In this document: positions 33,480 through 45,469 of the stretch, piece by piece
How the letters are laid out: the number at the start of each line of letters is the position of its first letter
Numbering within the stretch: position 1 is the stretch's first letter
Assembly: GCA_973895155.1 (NCBI GenBank)
Contig: OZ316899.1
Span: 10,540,001 to 10,604,000, forward strand
Direction of reading: 5' to 3'
Origin: Marsupella aquatica
Taxonomy: Eukaryota; Marchantiophyta
DNA length: 64,000 nt
The notes under the pieces: generated by a model
What the model was told of the DNA's origin: nothing
What the model saw: the letters and a program-made list of their open reading frames with translations, nothing else
Databases searched by the model: none
Made by a program: the position numbers and the translations under genes

Positions 33480-36400
33480 TCACTGCAGACTAACACACTC
33501 TGATGGCCAGAGCACAAGAGATCCTACTGCATCTGCAATTATTTCCTGAGGTGGATCATCGTCTCTATTCGGAAATGGCAAATTACAATCAGATACAATC
33601 ACTGTAGTCAACAACACTACTACATGGTCATCCGGGACCACTTTGCCATGGAATTTTGCATGATCCGGTCGCAAAATGCCTGTACCCACACATACCTGCG
33701 AGTCATCCTCCCATGATAGAAGATTATGGACTGGCTCTGCTGTGGCTATCACCTCCACCTTACCCTGGCTGTTTTTCTTGGCTTTCCTGGGTGGCTTATA
33801 CATGACATTATTCATACCTTGGTTGCGAGTCATGACTTTGGCACGAGTGTTTTGTGCTGGTGATCGAGAATTGACTACACTCTTCTTCAAAGAATCTGCA
33901 TCCATATTTGACACTTCTGATTGTGTAGCAGGATTTCCCTGCGACATCATCTCAGTATCTGCCAACATTGTACTTGCTTCAATTGAAGCATCTACAATCT
34001 TACTTGCATCCAATGTTGCTCCCAAGTTTCGACGTCGCTTCACCCTACTCCCACTTGGTTGAGAGTCTGTCAACTCTGCATCAACTACAATTCAGTGTCA
34101 TGTCCAACATAAGTCAATCACTCATCACATGTGCTAAATGTACATGTCACCAACCACAAAGTTGTCACTATCTCCTTACCATTATGAACAGCCTTCTTCC
34201 CCTTCTTTGCCATTGCCATATGCTCCATGTCTGCTTCTGTTGATCAATAAACACACCACAATATTCAGGTTGAATCTATTAACCACTGAATTGTTGCTCA
34301 ACATTCATATAGAGGAATTTAAAGCATCAGCTTACCTGATACCTCCTTGGCTATGGTCACTGAGGCACTGGGCACATCTTCTTCATTATTGCTCTTTGAA
34401 TCACCTGATACATCAATCATGATGTCACTTCAGATCCCAGTTCATCCAACCAGTTCTTACAGAAAAGATTACCTCCAACCGGCTTAAGCTTCACAAAACT
34501 CCATGCACTTTTCAAATGTAATGTATTGGATCATAGCAGGTTACCTGTCTCAGCAACCTTCTTGCCCTTCTGCTTACTGATTACAGGGTCCTTCTCTGCC
34601 TCCACTCTTCCTGCATTCAAACCATTCACTCAATTCATGAAAACTTACTTCTAACATTTGAACATAGGACACAATGAACAATGGGCCGGTGTCATTTCCA
34701 TACCTGTGTCAGATTTGCCAATTCCCTTTTTTGTTAACAAGGGCACACTTTGTACAATGTTGCCCTCATTGTTTGGTTGGGAACCACCCAATTTTTCAAT
34801 CACAAGCTTGAAATTAGATTCCACTGATGCAAGAAGGTTCGCTACAGATGCCTCCACAATATCCAAACGATCAGCCAATTTACTTTCCACTCGAGGGAGT
34901 CCACACTCTAATGACTTCAACCGTTCACACATCTCTGTGAGAGTTGTAACAGTTCCCTGTCATAACACAGCTTACATATCTCAGATAACTGTCCCCAAGA
35001 ACTGGTTGCTTACTTCCTACTACATTTCTTTCTGATGCTCAAGGCCAAATAGTCACAGAACATACAGAATTACAACATAATCACCTGTTTGGAAGTTACA
35101 CTTGTCACCTCACTCCTTTGTTTCATGAACTCCTCTCTCACTTCTTGTGCTGATGGTTCTTCACCTGTCAATTTCTTCTGCAGTCCACATCAACATACAT
35201 ATGAATGAAACCAAGTGTTGATTGTCAATGAAAATGTAATAATGGTAGCAAGATGATAAGTTTGAGGCTTACTATCAGGCATGTCACTGCCTTACCAATT
35301 GTTCTTTCACTGGAGCATAACTTCCTCTCCCAGCCTGTGAAAGGTGTTTCACTTTGCCTCGAGCATTTGACATCAGTTCACTCTTGCTCTGTCCAGCCTC
35401 CGACATGAACCCTTTGATTAACCGTGTCCATTGATCCAGTTCCAATGATGGGGGTGGTGGCATTCTCCTGTTAGAACCATTGTCTATCCACATCCTTTTC
35501 AACCTATGCCTCTCTTGTTTCAAAATCCTCATTGCATAATCTGATATGCAATCTTCAACTGGGCCCTTACCATCATTACCAACATACTCCCACCGTTCAA
35601 GAATGTCCTTGCAGATAGCAGCCCAATCAGCTTTGTTCTGACTCCTAAACTCTGTAATGCTCAAATCTAACCAACGCAATACTTCTCCTCTTAGGTCAGA
35701 ATGCCAACGGTTCTTACCATCACATGTGGGAGTTATCCAACCTTCAGAATTCACTTCTACTTTACCAAATTTGTTACTGTCTCCTGCCTTGGTACTCCCT
35801 GAAGCGCTACTAGGTGTCCCTCCACGGCCTGGTGTCCCCCCACGGCCTGGGGTCCCTCCACGGCCTGATCTCCCCCCACGGCCTGGATTGCATTGTCCAA
35901 ACCTCCCTGGAGTCCCTGCACATTTACAGGATCCATTTACAGTCACTTACATTAGGTAAGTATGAATCATAAATCCCGCTGCCAAATATACAGTGGACTT
36001 CAGAGCAATTCTGCAATGACCAAGTTACCTCTCCCTTGGCGCATAGATGGTTCTGGACCACCTGTCCTATTGCTTTGTCTTGATGAATTAGGGGCGTTTC
36101 TCCCGCCTGTGAATGATTGCCTCCTATCTGAACGTGGATGGCCTTTGTTGTTTTCGTGATTGTCCCAATCAGAGTCTGCATACCAACAGGTACATGCCAC
36201 ACTCATGGACCTGTAAGATAAACTCTTTGCCCTAGCTACACATCAGATAAGTGCATATTGAGCTAAATCTCTACTATCATCACAAAATCACTAGCACAAG
36301 GCACTTACTTGTCCAATCCTCCTCCTCACCTTTCCATTGCCCTCTGTACCCGTCTCTACCACGCTCTGGGTGTTCATATTCATCCCATCCATCTTCTGCT

Positions 36401-36677
36401 CCATCATAGTCATCATCATAATTATCAGGCGTCCCTTGCCAATAACTCTGGCTCCTTCTAGGGTATGGATTATGTGATTTCTCTCTAGCTGCCCACCTAC
36501 CTGGGACTTGATGAGGGCCCTGTGCATCTTGCACAGGTGCATTTTTCTGTGAGCCCCCTGCATCTGGGTCTCCATCCATATCCAATCTTTCCTCTTCACC
36601 CCACTCTCCAAGCCCCATGTCTGTCTCCATGTCATCACCCTCTTCCCCCATAGCTTCTGCACAGCACCCACAACCAA
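33480..36677 (-). CDS. CACTA-2 TnpA-like protein (Transposase_24 type), multi-exon
   Basis: Exon-like blocks on the minus strand: 36651-about 36309 (acidic, donor GTAAGT), about 36180-36030 (Asn/Arg-rich), 35946-35284, 34932-34651 and 34073-33480. The central block has GRGGTPGRGG repeats, then WITPTCDGKNRWHSDLRGEV and YAMRILKQERHRLKRMWI, ending GRGSYAPV, the pattern of plant Transposase_24 proteins. The last block (VGTGILRPDHAKFHGKVVPD, then LPFPNRDDDPPQEII and SLVLWPSECVSL) matches the C-terminal domain often found with them. Its likely role is binding subterminal repeats. Exact exon borders in the middle are not fixed. Confidence 0.68.
35800..35895. repeat. GRGG-encoding minisatellite
   Basis: About five copies of an 18-bp unit containing CCACGGCCTGG lie inside the TnpA-like gene and encode Gly-Arg-Gly-Gly-Thr-Pro on the minus strand. 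RGG-type repeats commonly bind nucleic acids. Confidence 0.8.
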
Positions 36678-36828
36678 ACAGGGAGAATCAGCACACTAAA
36701 TTCAAAGTATCAATCAATTTCATGCATATCCAACTATCCTAAACATCATTCCAGGCAGCAATTCCCGTTATGTGACTCTGTGCAGGTAGTCATCCTCAAC
36801 CTCATACTTGCCAATCGCCAGCTGTTGC

Positions 36829-39800
36829 CTATTGCAAATCATCAACCTCATCATATTCCATTTGCCCAGGTTCATCATATGTCTCTCTCAATGTTAAGGG
36901 GATGTAGTCAGTCCCTGCCCGAGTTGGAAGTACAGTCTCATGACTAGGATGCTCGAATGCAGCATGGTCATCCAAACTGAACTCTACTTTACTTCCATCC
37001 ATCCGCCTGTTCCGTGCTTGGCTATGGCATACCACCCTCCAGCCATGTGACTCCTCCACATCTGCAAAGAAAGCCTGTTCAACTTGGCTAGGGAAAACAA
37101 AAGGCTCAGACCATTCTGGTACTCTGGACCTAAAATTGGCCAACAAGAACCCATCATGATCACGCTTCATGGTGGCCCTTGGTCTCTGCCACTCTGATTT
37201 CACCCATGATCCCTTCATCAATATCACTGGGACACTTGTGTTACCATAATTCAACACCCAAATGTCGGTCAACTCCCCCACGTAACCCATCTTCATCCAC
37301 CCCCTCTGTTCTTCAGAGGTTCTCTGCTCAAACACAGAAATCAAACCACAATCATATGATACACAATGGTCACCCTGCTCATCCCTCACTCGATAATGAT
37401 TTCCATAAGCTCTCATCCGTTTGTAGGTCAGAATAGACAATCGTGGTGGCACAGATAGAAGATACAAATCCTTCTCCATATCTGGGTGATGTCTACTATG
37501 CTCTCGAATTGTCACCCGAATCCACTGCTCGAACTGTGGGAAGGGATCCTGCTGCCCAGAGTGTGCAGCTTTTTGCATATCATATTCCCTGCATTATGAG
37601 GTACAGGCATAGTTAGGTCTAAACAACACATGACAACCTAAGATCACCCTTGGAACAGACAAGAAGCATCACAACAAAGGCAAGTCAATTCAATCACTCA
37701 CCTCCACCATGGTTGCATAGGCTCTGTGTTTGCCAGCACATATGAATGAGCCTTGTCTCGAATCGCAACAGGCAGCTGAACAACACGTCCCACACCTTCA
37801 ACAACCTCGCCACTCACTCCATCATCTTCACCAGATTTCCAAACTCTTGTCATAGCTTCACCAGACCCAGCCATGTACTCTGTTAGGAATCCCAACGTCT
37901 CATCCTTAATGTACCCCAATGCCATGGAAGCCTCTGGCCTGTAGTATGTTCTCACATGACCTTTCAACAACTTCATGTATCGCTCCATAGGGTACATCCA
38001 TCTGGTACTGACTGGCCCATACTGCCCTAGCTCTTCTACCACATGGATTAGGAGATGAGTCATAACATCAAAGAAAGCAGGGGGGAAGTATATCTCCAAG
38101 TCACAGAGGACATAAGCAGCATCCTGCTTCAACTGCTCCAATCCTTGGGGATCCCACACTTTCACACATATACGGCGAAATACATTGCACAGTCGAAGAA
38201 TGACATTACGGACTGGTTTCTGCATGAGACCTCTGAGGCATAGGGGCAGAATGTGCTGCATCAACACATGGTAGTCATGTGTTTTCATACTGCCAAGTTT
38301 ATTCTTTGTAATATGCTTCTTGAAGGCACCAGCATAGCCAGAGGGCACTTTCAGACAGCTCAATCTATACAAGAATGTCTTCCATTCATCCTGTGTGCAC
38401 ACATAGGGAGCTTGGAACTTGAGAAGTACATTGGGATTGCTTGCATGGGGCTTCAACCAAAGGTGAGGGCGAATCCCCTTCTGTTGCATATCAGCTCGAA
38501 CTGCTCCTGTATCTTTCTCACCCGACAAGAACTTCAGCAAGCTCTCACAAATATTTTTCTCAATGTGCATGACGTCCACATTGTGTTTGCTGGGCTCGAA
38601 TTCCTGCACTCCACAAAGCAAAGAATTCAACAACAGAAACACTAATTAACCACATAGGAGGATTGTAACCAACATCAATCCACCATTGCTCCAATCTAAA
38701 ATTGCAATCATACAGGGGCTGGAGGCTAAGTACATTACCCTCCAGTACTCCAACTCCAAGTCCATCAAGGTCTGTCTTTTCACACCGTGTTTCACCACTG
38801 GATCCTCAGGTTCTCGATCAGTGGCACTTCTCTTGTCCCAATCAGCCTTCCTGGCTGCCCACCTCAGGACTTGCTCTCTGGTGACCCTCTGTGGTGGGCC
38901 ACGAAGCTCTGTTTTGTTGTTGAAGTGTGCAATTTGAGACCGTGTGTGCCTGTAAGGATGATCAACAGGCAGATACCTTCTATGCCCCTGAAATTTCATA
39001 CTGTGCAGGGCATGCGACCACTCACTTGTCACATTTTTCCCACATGGTGTGCACCCCACATAGCCCTTTGTCACTCGTCCAGATATGATGCCATGGCCTG
39101 GGTAATCTGCTATATCCAGCAAACAAATTGCATGCAGTCTAAAGGGGCTGGGTCGAAGAAGCCCCTTCAGAACATCATGGGTTAACACCCCTTCTATCCA
39201 CAAAGTCTTCCACTCTTCCACTGCTGGAGCCAACATGATATCTATGAATTGCTCGGTCACAGAAGCTGGTCCAGGGATTAACAGCACCATCATGACAAAA
39301 AACCTCTTTGTAGTCATCCATGGGGGAAGGTTGTAATTTAGCAGCGTAACCGGCCAACATGAATAACGGTTGTTTTTGTCTCCAAATGGGTTTACTCCAT
39401 CCAGTGATAGACCAAATCGAAAGTTCCGCTTCTCTGCAGCAAACTGTGGCCACCTCTCATCAACAAATTTCCAATGGTTGGAATCTCCAATGTGACGCTG
39501 CAGGCCATCACTGCTCTTGTTATCAGGAGTCCATGTCATCAGCTTGGAAATGGCAGGGCATCTAAACAGACGTTGTAGTCTAGGAATGAGAGGAAAATGA
39601 CGAAGAACCTTGGCAGGGTGTGTACATTTCCCTACATTCTTGTACCTGTGCTTACCACAATGAGGGCATGTCAATTTATCTGCATGCTCTTTGCGAAAGA
39701 GAACACACCCATCAGGGCATGCGTCAATAGACACATAGTTCAGCCCAAGGTTAGACATCAATTTCCTAGCCTCGTACATATTTTTTGGAATTGAATTACC

Positions 39801-40406
39801 ATCTGGTAACACATTTCGGCGCAGGAAGGTCAACAACTCTGTCACAAATATATTGGGAACATTGTGAATGTCAAAGTCAGGTTGAGCTTGGCCGTCGCCA
39901 ATGTGTGGCTGCGGTTCATTGTCCTCTTCTGATTCCACTGTGTCGTAAAAAGCATCAAGGTCTTCAAAAATCTCTTGAACCATTCTTGGGACATCCATCC
40001 CACCGTCCTCAGTGATTGCCTCTGCATCTCCATCTTGGTCATCTACGTTCTCATGTTGGACCCCAGGACCATCCTCTGCACAGTCTATGTCCTGCTCTAC
40101 ATAGTCTCTACGCCTAGCTGTATTAGAATCCACAAAGTCAGCTCTCCACTCTTCATCAGAGGAGTCTTCTTCTGCTGGTACATTCCAAACCCTCCACCGA
40201 GGGTGCCTTTCATGCCGCAGCAGGTGAAGGTGCATAGTGTTCAAACTCAACGACTTGAATCCTTGGCACTGTGTGCATGGGCATCTCATCCTCCTACTCC
40301 TACCTTGGGCGGCCCGGGCTTGTTCACGCATCCACAATTTAGAATCATGATGCCTAATCCTAAATGGGTTGTGAAGAGGCAACCTTGGAGCCATCACTAT
40401 ACACAC
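36829..40406 (-). CDS. CACTA-2 TNP2-type transposase, largely intact
   Basis: The minus-strand frame from about 40394 (MAPRLPLHNPFRIRHHDSKL) carries the transposase-associated zinc region RCPCTQCQGF..H and an acidic linker. The TNP2 core follows: LTCPHCGKHRY, FRFGLSLDGVNPFG, WPVTLLNYNLPPWM, MVLLIPGPASV and GYVGCTPCG. After short introns near 38645-38740 comes VDVMHIEKNICESLLKF, then a DUF4218-like region (FFDVMTHLLIHVVEELGQYG, TRWMYPMERYM) to 37698. Exon 37578-36829 carries a DUF4216-like region (YVGELTDIWVLNYGN). I see no premature stop in the exons, in contrast to CACTA-1. One intron phase near 38690-38740 does not fit simply, so an error or small frameshift there is possible. Confidence 0.85.
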
Positions 40407-40720
40407 GCACTCAGCACCCTGTCATTTTATTATGCAAGTGAAAAATACACTTCCTATTAAGGATTTCACCCCCGACTGTACTTGCCAAAATACGTAACGT
40501 TCCAAAAAAACAAAAAAACAACAAATATAGGTGCCTAAGTCATGTACCTATTCTCAAGTGAATGAGACAAAATTCCTAAATGTTTGAGGGTGTCAACTCC
40601 TCCGCTGTCCTCACATGTACTGCCTCTGCACGTACATCCATGACCATATCAGAGTCCAATCATGTATAGTCATAGACACAGGTGCCAGGTGCGAGACCGG
40701 TGTGAGATGTCCTCATCTTA

Positions 40721-41290
40721 CTACCACATCAAATACGGATACCAATCCTGTTGTCGATGCCACTCAGCCCTGAGGTACTCAGGCATGTACATTAAGTCAT
40801 CAAGGTCTAAACCCTGCTCATGCCATGGTGGTCTTCGATCCGTGCCTACAAGCAATGGCAGCAGTGCCCTCCATGGTGCACATGTTGCTACCAAGTCCCT
40901 CCACTGGGTACTAATTAGTCTATATTTGCAGATATCTTGTGCGCCAGACACCACAAGAACCCTCGGCCAGACATGTGTAAGAACTATATCATCTGCCAAA
41001 TCAGGCAACAAGGAACCACCTACAGCATCGTGCTTGTCTAACTCATCTGCTGAAAAGTAAATGTCCTCTTCCGACTGTGCATCCTCATTCACCACAGCAT
41101 TCACAACACATCCAAGGTCTGCAGGCATTATCTCGGATGGAGCTACACTCTGTCTGGTTACCAATCCACACAAGTAAGCCCAAGCAGTAGCCATGCACGA
41201 TGCAACCCGTAGGAGGACCCTACATAGGGCCTGACGGTCTGGAAGAGGCAGCATACCCACCAAAGTCTTCAGCCAAACAGAGCCCAACAA
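40721..41290 (-). CDS. F-box-like protein in CACTA-2
   Basis: Open frame of 189 residues without introns. Residues about 93-135 read LLPDLADDIVLTHVWPRVL then YRLISTQWRDLVATCAPW, the helix pattern of the F-box that links substrates to the SCF ubiquitin ligase through Skp1. No kelch or LRR repeat follows; the C-terminus (LDDLMYMPEYLRAEWHRQQD) is short. It lies between the transposase and the BRCT gene on the same strand. Either a captured host fragment or an element-encoded adaptor is possible. Confidence 0.68.
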   Translation of the reverse strand: MLGSVWLKTLVGMLPLPDRQALCRVLLRVASCMATAWAYLCGLVTRQSVAPSEIMPADLGCVVNAVVNEDAQSEEDIYFSADELDKHDAVGGSLLPDLADDIVLTHVWPRVLVVSGAQDICKYRLISTQWRDLVATCAPWRALLPLLVGTDRRPPWHEQGLDLDDLMYMPEYLRAEWHRQQDWYPYLMW

Positions 41291-41430
41291 GTAGATTCAC
41301 AATCACACCCCACGCAGCAGGAAACAACAATCACTTCAACTGCGACCAACCATGACAAGATGAGTTAGTTCAAGGATCACATTTATTACAAAATTGTGTT
41401 TTATACAAAAATATGAGGGACTCCTACTCC

Positions 41431-42294
41431 TCACTCTCTCCCACCTTTGCTAAGCATACATCTCCGCTGAATCTTGGAGGGCCAGGCCTCAAAAATATCA
41501 AAGTCCCAAGCATTCTGTCGCTTCCCTCTAGCTGCTGATTCCAGAAGCCAATCAGGGGAAAGCACCCAAAGATTGTTGTTCATGACAAAATCACGCACTA
41601 TTGTCTTAAAGAATTTTCTGCATATTTTCATGTATGACAGACCTACAACATGAGTGGAGGTTTCTGTTAGACTCTCCTCCACTGTCCCACCTAGCTCAAC
41701 AACTATAGACTTGTACAGTCTGCACTTAGTCTCCCCAATTCCTTCTTCTGCAAATACCACACTGAACCCCTTCATAATGGTATTTCTCTCCTTGCCATGC
41801 TCATTCAATATAGCATCTGCACGCATAGGATGGTGTCCTATGTTGACAACAGGTCCATATTGGACAGAAGCAAAGTTGGGTTTCTCTGCCGTTGCTTCAT
41901 AGGCTTCCTTTTCAGCCAAAGCCTCTGCAGTGGCCTCCTCACTCTCCCACAACTCATATTGCTCAGTACTCTGTACACACCTATGTTTAACAGAATCGGT
42001 CAGCCAAGAGACTTCAACTACTTTTAGACCTTGGTTGGTAATGGCAGAATCAATGAAGGACCATGACCACTTGTTCATCACATCCAGCCATGTCCCCGCA
42101 ACAACATGTGTAGTCTGTGGAGTGATGTCCTTGACTTCAGTCCCATGGAACTCTGAGAATCGTTTTTGTACGATTGGCCAACTCACTTGGGTGAACCCAT
42201 AGTGGCCAGGAATCAAAATGGCTTTGATTCCAGCCAACAGAGGCGGGTGGTCAACCTTTGTACGTTTTCTAGAGGCCATGTACACACGGGCCAC
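41431..42294 (-). CDS. Tandem BRCT-domain protein in CACTA-2
   Basis: Open frame of 287 residues without introns. Residues about 18-112 form one BRCT-like domain (LLAGIKAILIPGHYG, ITPQTTHVVAGTWLDVM, LKVVEVSWLTDSVKHR). Residues about 172-268 form a second (IMKGFSVVFAEEGIG, LGGTVEESLTETSTHVVGLS, NNLWVLSPDWLLESAARGKR). The Trp-containing ends (VSWL and PDWLLES) are the family hallmark. BRCT pairs bind phosphopeptides in DNA-damage and chromatin proteins. A basic RKRTK near the N-terminus could be a nuclear signal. Same strand as its neighbours, 137 bp upstream of the F-box frame. Confidence 0.78.
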   Translation of the reverse strand: MARVYMASRKRTKVDHPPLLAGIKAILIPGHYGFTQVSWPIVQKRFSEFHGTEVKDITPQTTHVVAGTWLDVMNKWSWSFIDSAITNQGLKVVEVSWLTDSVKHRCVQSTEQYELWESEEATAEALAEKEAYEATAEKPNFASVQYGPVVNIGHHPMRADAILNEHGKERNTIMKGFSVVFAEEGIGETKCRLYKSIVVELGGTVEESLTETSTHVVGLSYMKICRKFFKTIVRDFVMNNNLWVLSPDWLLESAARGKRQNAWDFDIFEAWPSKIQRRCMLSKGGRE

Positions 42295-42872
42295 CTAATC
42301 ACTGCAGACCGGAAGATAATGCGTTCACCTGATAATCGGAGGGCCCTTAAAATGCTGCGTTTATAACTTGGTCCAGTCCAGTCGTCTGGTGAGTCTCTGC
42401 TCCGATTCCAAACGGGAGAAATATTGGGACAAACGTACTAGACACCTGCAAGCATGCATCGTTTGAATATGTGCCTTCACAATATTGAAGGTGACAAGTG
42501 CAATTGTTTTGTGATGCCACATACAGATGTTGTAAATGGGCAGACATTCAATGAGAATACAAAATGTTGGTACACTTTAAGGGAATTCTCGCAAATTAAA
42601 TAGCCTTGTAACTTATATGCTCATAATGAGAAGTCCTGATTTAATTTAAGCAGTGTCATGTAAGTCGTGATCAAAATGATTGCAGAGTTTAAAAAGTTCC
42701 TAGAAGGCTTAAGGGGAGTTTTTGAAGGCATGTACCCAGGAACAAGTAATGAACTTAGGGTACTTGTTGCCGAAGCATCCTCTCCTACAGAGGTCCTTCT
42801 TCTCAAAATTGGAATGTCTGCAATCTCCAAGGTATCCACATCAGGTGCACTATGCATGTACATTATTCAGGT

Positions 42873-43553
42873 TCAAAGCCAAGAAATGTGATCTCTCATG
42901 GGAGTGTGCAAAGTAGGATCTATGGCATGGCGATGACAATAGAAGATCCATCGATCAACACCATGTGCAGAGTGATCATAGATGTGTTTGTCACAAGCAT
43001 AGCCTTCTGCTTGACGCTCCTTCAAACAATGAAAGTGCCACATGGTGGGACACCTAACACAGTGGACTATGTCCACCCAGAAATCTTCATCGTGCTGACC
43101 ACATGCCTTGCACTTATGAAGTGGGCAAGCTGTGGCAAGATCGGGCAAACATGAAAAACAAAAGAACCTCACACAATATCTGTCAGGGCATTTCCTAACA
43201 AGTGGTGGAGCATCAACAGAGCCCTCATAAGACCCCAACTTCCCACACTGTGCACACTTAGCCTGCTTCTCCAAACAATCAGTGCACATCCAGCCTCCCT
43301 GGTGTGCTGACGGGAGGCCCACCCCTGGACAGTTGTTTTCTGCAGCAAGGTCAGACTCCGGGTTGAGGTGGAAATGCCTCATGCAAGGGCCCTCACATAT
43401 GGCTAAGCCACCACCATCGTCACAAATGGCACAACAATGAGCTGCCTTCTGGAAAATCTGACTTGCGGAGAAGTTACTACCATCTGGCCCAACTACACCT
43501 GTGTTGCTCACCTCTGTCCCCCGCTTCTTGGCTCGGATTTTAGGGCGTGCCAT
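42873..43553 (-). CDS. EDM2-like PHD zinc-finger protein in CACTA-2
   Basis: Open frame of 226 residues, uninterrupted. After a basic start (MARPKIRAKKRGTEV), residues 40-210 are a Cys/His-rich array: HCCAICDDGGGLAICEG, CMRHFHLNP, GGWMCTDCLEKQAKCAQCG, CVRFFCFSCL, CPLHKCKACG, CVRCPTMWHFHCLKER and FYCHRHA. Spacing and the CAICDDGG / GPCMRxFH motifs resemble the PHD region of plant EDM2-type chromatin regulators, which bind modified histone H3 and act at silenced transposons. The rest of EDM2 is absent. The gene lies 578 bp upstream of the BRCT frame on the same strand. Confidence 0.78.
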   Translation of the reverse strand: MARPKIRAKKRGTEVSNTGVVGPDGSNFSASQIFQKAAHCCAICDDGGGLAICEGPCMRHFHLNPESDLAAENNCPGVGLPSAHQGGWMCTDCLEKQAKCAQCGKLGSYEGSVDAPPLVRKCPDRYCVRFFCFSCLPDLATACPLHKCKACGQHDEDFWVDIVHCVRCPTMWHFHCLKERQAEGYACDKHIYDHSAHGVDRWIFYCHRHAIDPTLHTPMRDHISWL

Positions 43554-44222
43554 GCCTACGCATGAGACAGATAGTACAATTTAGCAGAGTGCACGGACAA
43601 TACAATTTAGTGCAGTGTACAAAAAGTACAGTGTAGCATATAGACTAGAGTGGCAATTGCTACTGCAATGAAATGTTCACACACATGTGCAGAGTAGACA
43701 TACTTTTTGGTTTGTTGAGCCCACACTAAAAACTGATCCCCTCGTACAATAGCTCCACCTACACCTCAATTTTGTGGCTATGATTCACCAAAGGAGATCT
43801 GCAACAAGATTTAATGCATTTGAATCACATACAATAGTCGTGACATGTAAAACAGGCATTTTTTGAACAGGATTGGTATCAAGCACTGTGATCAGGGTTG
43901 TAATTTATACATCCTAAATAGGCTATGATAGTGAATGAGACAAATAAGTTAGGCAGAAATCACTTTTTCCAGGTTATCACATGGCCCATTAATTCCAGTC
44001 TTTGAAAGGAGACTTTTAAGTGAGCTTGCTAGCCTCTTAAATTAGGATATTGTACTTAGTGCAGCCATAATAGGATAAGTTATGTACTGTTGACCCTAAA
44101 CCCTGGACCCAAAATTGCTCATAATTCAAAATCTTAAGTAAATATCCTCTCTGTTCAAGTCAAAGTGTTAAGTTATAGGTCAATGGTCTCTGGTTTGTGC
44201 ATGCGGTGTGACAAGTGGTCCT

Positions 44223-44672
44223 CTAGAGCGTGTGATCCAAACATGTGTAGACACCAAAGTGACCGGTGGTGGGGTCTGGGAGGGCAGGACAAGTGACATC
44301 GCCAGGCACACTGCAGGATGGCGAGTGGTTCCAGATGATACATTGTGCTCTGTGAAAAAACCGACATCCAAGAGAACGGTCATCCAACTCTAGGCCAGAA
44401 GCCCTACAGGCAGGACAGTCATATTGGCAACTGTGCACACACCCTTGGGCCCTAATTTGTGGCGGGTCATGTATGAGAGACAGAAATACCAAGGATGTTG
44501 GGAAGGGTGGAGAAGCAGGTACAGGCCGGCTGTAGTTGTTCCTGGCAACAACTGGGTACTCAAAGTACCATGCAGACTGGGCTGGAAGGATCCCAAGTCT
44601 GACATACTCAAGGCGCAACATCTCTGCCTTGCGTGCAAGCCGCACATGTTCAGCGTTGCGGGTCCTCACCAT
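44223..44672 (-). CDS. Unidentified Cys-containing ORF in CACTA-2
   Basis: Open frame of 149 residues that I do not recognise. It starts MVRTRNAEHVRLARKAEMLR (basic, helical) and has a CVHSCQYDCPACRASG patch and further Cys/His residues (CRFFHRAQC, CSVPGDVTC) that could bind zinc. It is on the same strand as, and upstream of, the PHD gene, so it may be an upstream exon or a separate captured fragment. It could also be a chance frame. Confidence 0.35.
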   Translation of the reverse strand: MVRTRNAEHVRLARKAEMLRLEYVRLGILPAQSAWYFEYPVVARNNYSRPVPASPPFPTSLVFLSLIHDPPQIRAQGCVHSCQYDCPACRASGLELDDRSLGCRFFHRAQCIIWNHSPSCSVPGDVTCPALPDPTTGHFGVYTCLDHTL

Positions 44673-44995
44673 AAGTGTTGCTTTTGTGGAGATGTCGTGT
44701 GTTCACGTCCTCTGATAAGCACCTTCGATCAGCAAGGTGAGCAGGAGCTGTACTTGCCTCACCAACAGCAACCAACTTTAAATTATCAGTTCCCACTCAC
44801 TGTGTCATTCCATTGGTTCCAGCTAGGGGTCACAGTGTAAACATAGCATGAAACACTCCTAATCAACTTGCTTACAAACTACAATATCCAGAAAGAGTGA
44901 AAGTCTCACCCTCCAGTGAGCAGCAGAGAGGTAGTTCACTAGATGTGTTGATGTGCAGTTAAACCTCCACTATTGCGTACTTCTGGTGTATGCTG

Positions 44996-45469
44996 CTAAG
45001 AAGAAGACATATTAGTAGCAGCAAATTGCAAATAATGGCCATAAGCAAACCGTGAGAGTTTGCAGAATGCTACGACAAATCCATCACAGCAGTGCTCCAC
45101 AGGAATGAAACCAAGCAAAATTTGGTGACCTCGGCCAATGACAAGGCCAATGTAGTGAACAATCCTTGACCGATCAGGATATGGATTGGAATTACAATTA
45201 GTCAGCTCTTCTTCTTTGTTTTCTAACTCTGGGGGAAATGAGCATGACCAGGGAATTCTTTGAGAAATAGAAGTGCACAGGGAAAATGAAATTGGCTCAT
45301 TCAGCTGCGCAAGACCGGCCATTGCAGCAAACTTGGACAGTTGTTCCGCAATACATAAAATACCCTGACTTACATGCAATCGATACAATCTGCTTCTGTT
45401 GGCTGTCCTACAGCTCACGGTAGTGCCGTTGGGATAGGGTAAGTGAATATTGCCATAGCTGAAGCACAT
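44996..45469 (-). CDS. Unidentified ORF in CACTA-2
   Basis: Open frame of 157 residues without recognisable domain; hydrophobic and polar stretches alternate (IVHYIGLVIGRGHQILLGFI). Same strand as the other CACTA-2 genes. Coding status is uncertain; a conserved homologue would be needed to accept it. Confidence 0.25.
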   Translation of the reverse strand: MCFSYGNIHLPYPNGTTVSCRTANRSRLYRLHVSQGILCIAEQLSKFAAMAGLAQLNEPISFSLCTSISQRIPWSCSFPPELENKEEELTNCNSNPYPDRSRIVHYIGLVIGRGHQILLGFIPVEHCCDGFVVAFCKLSRFAYGHYLQFAATNMSSS

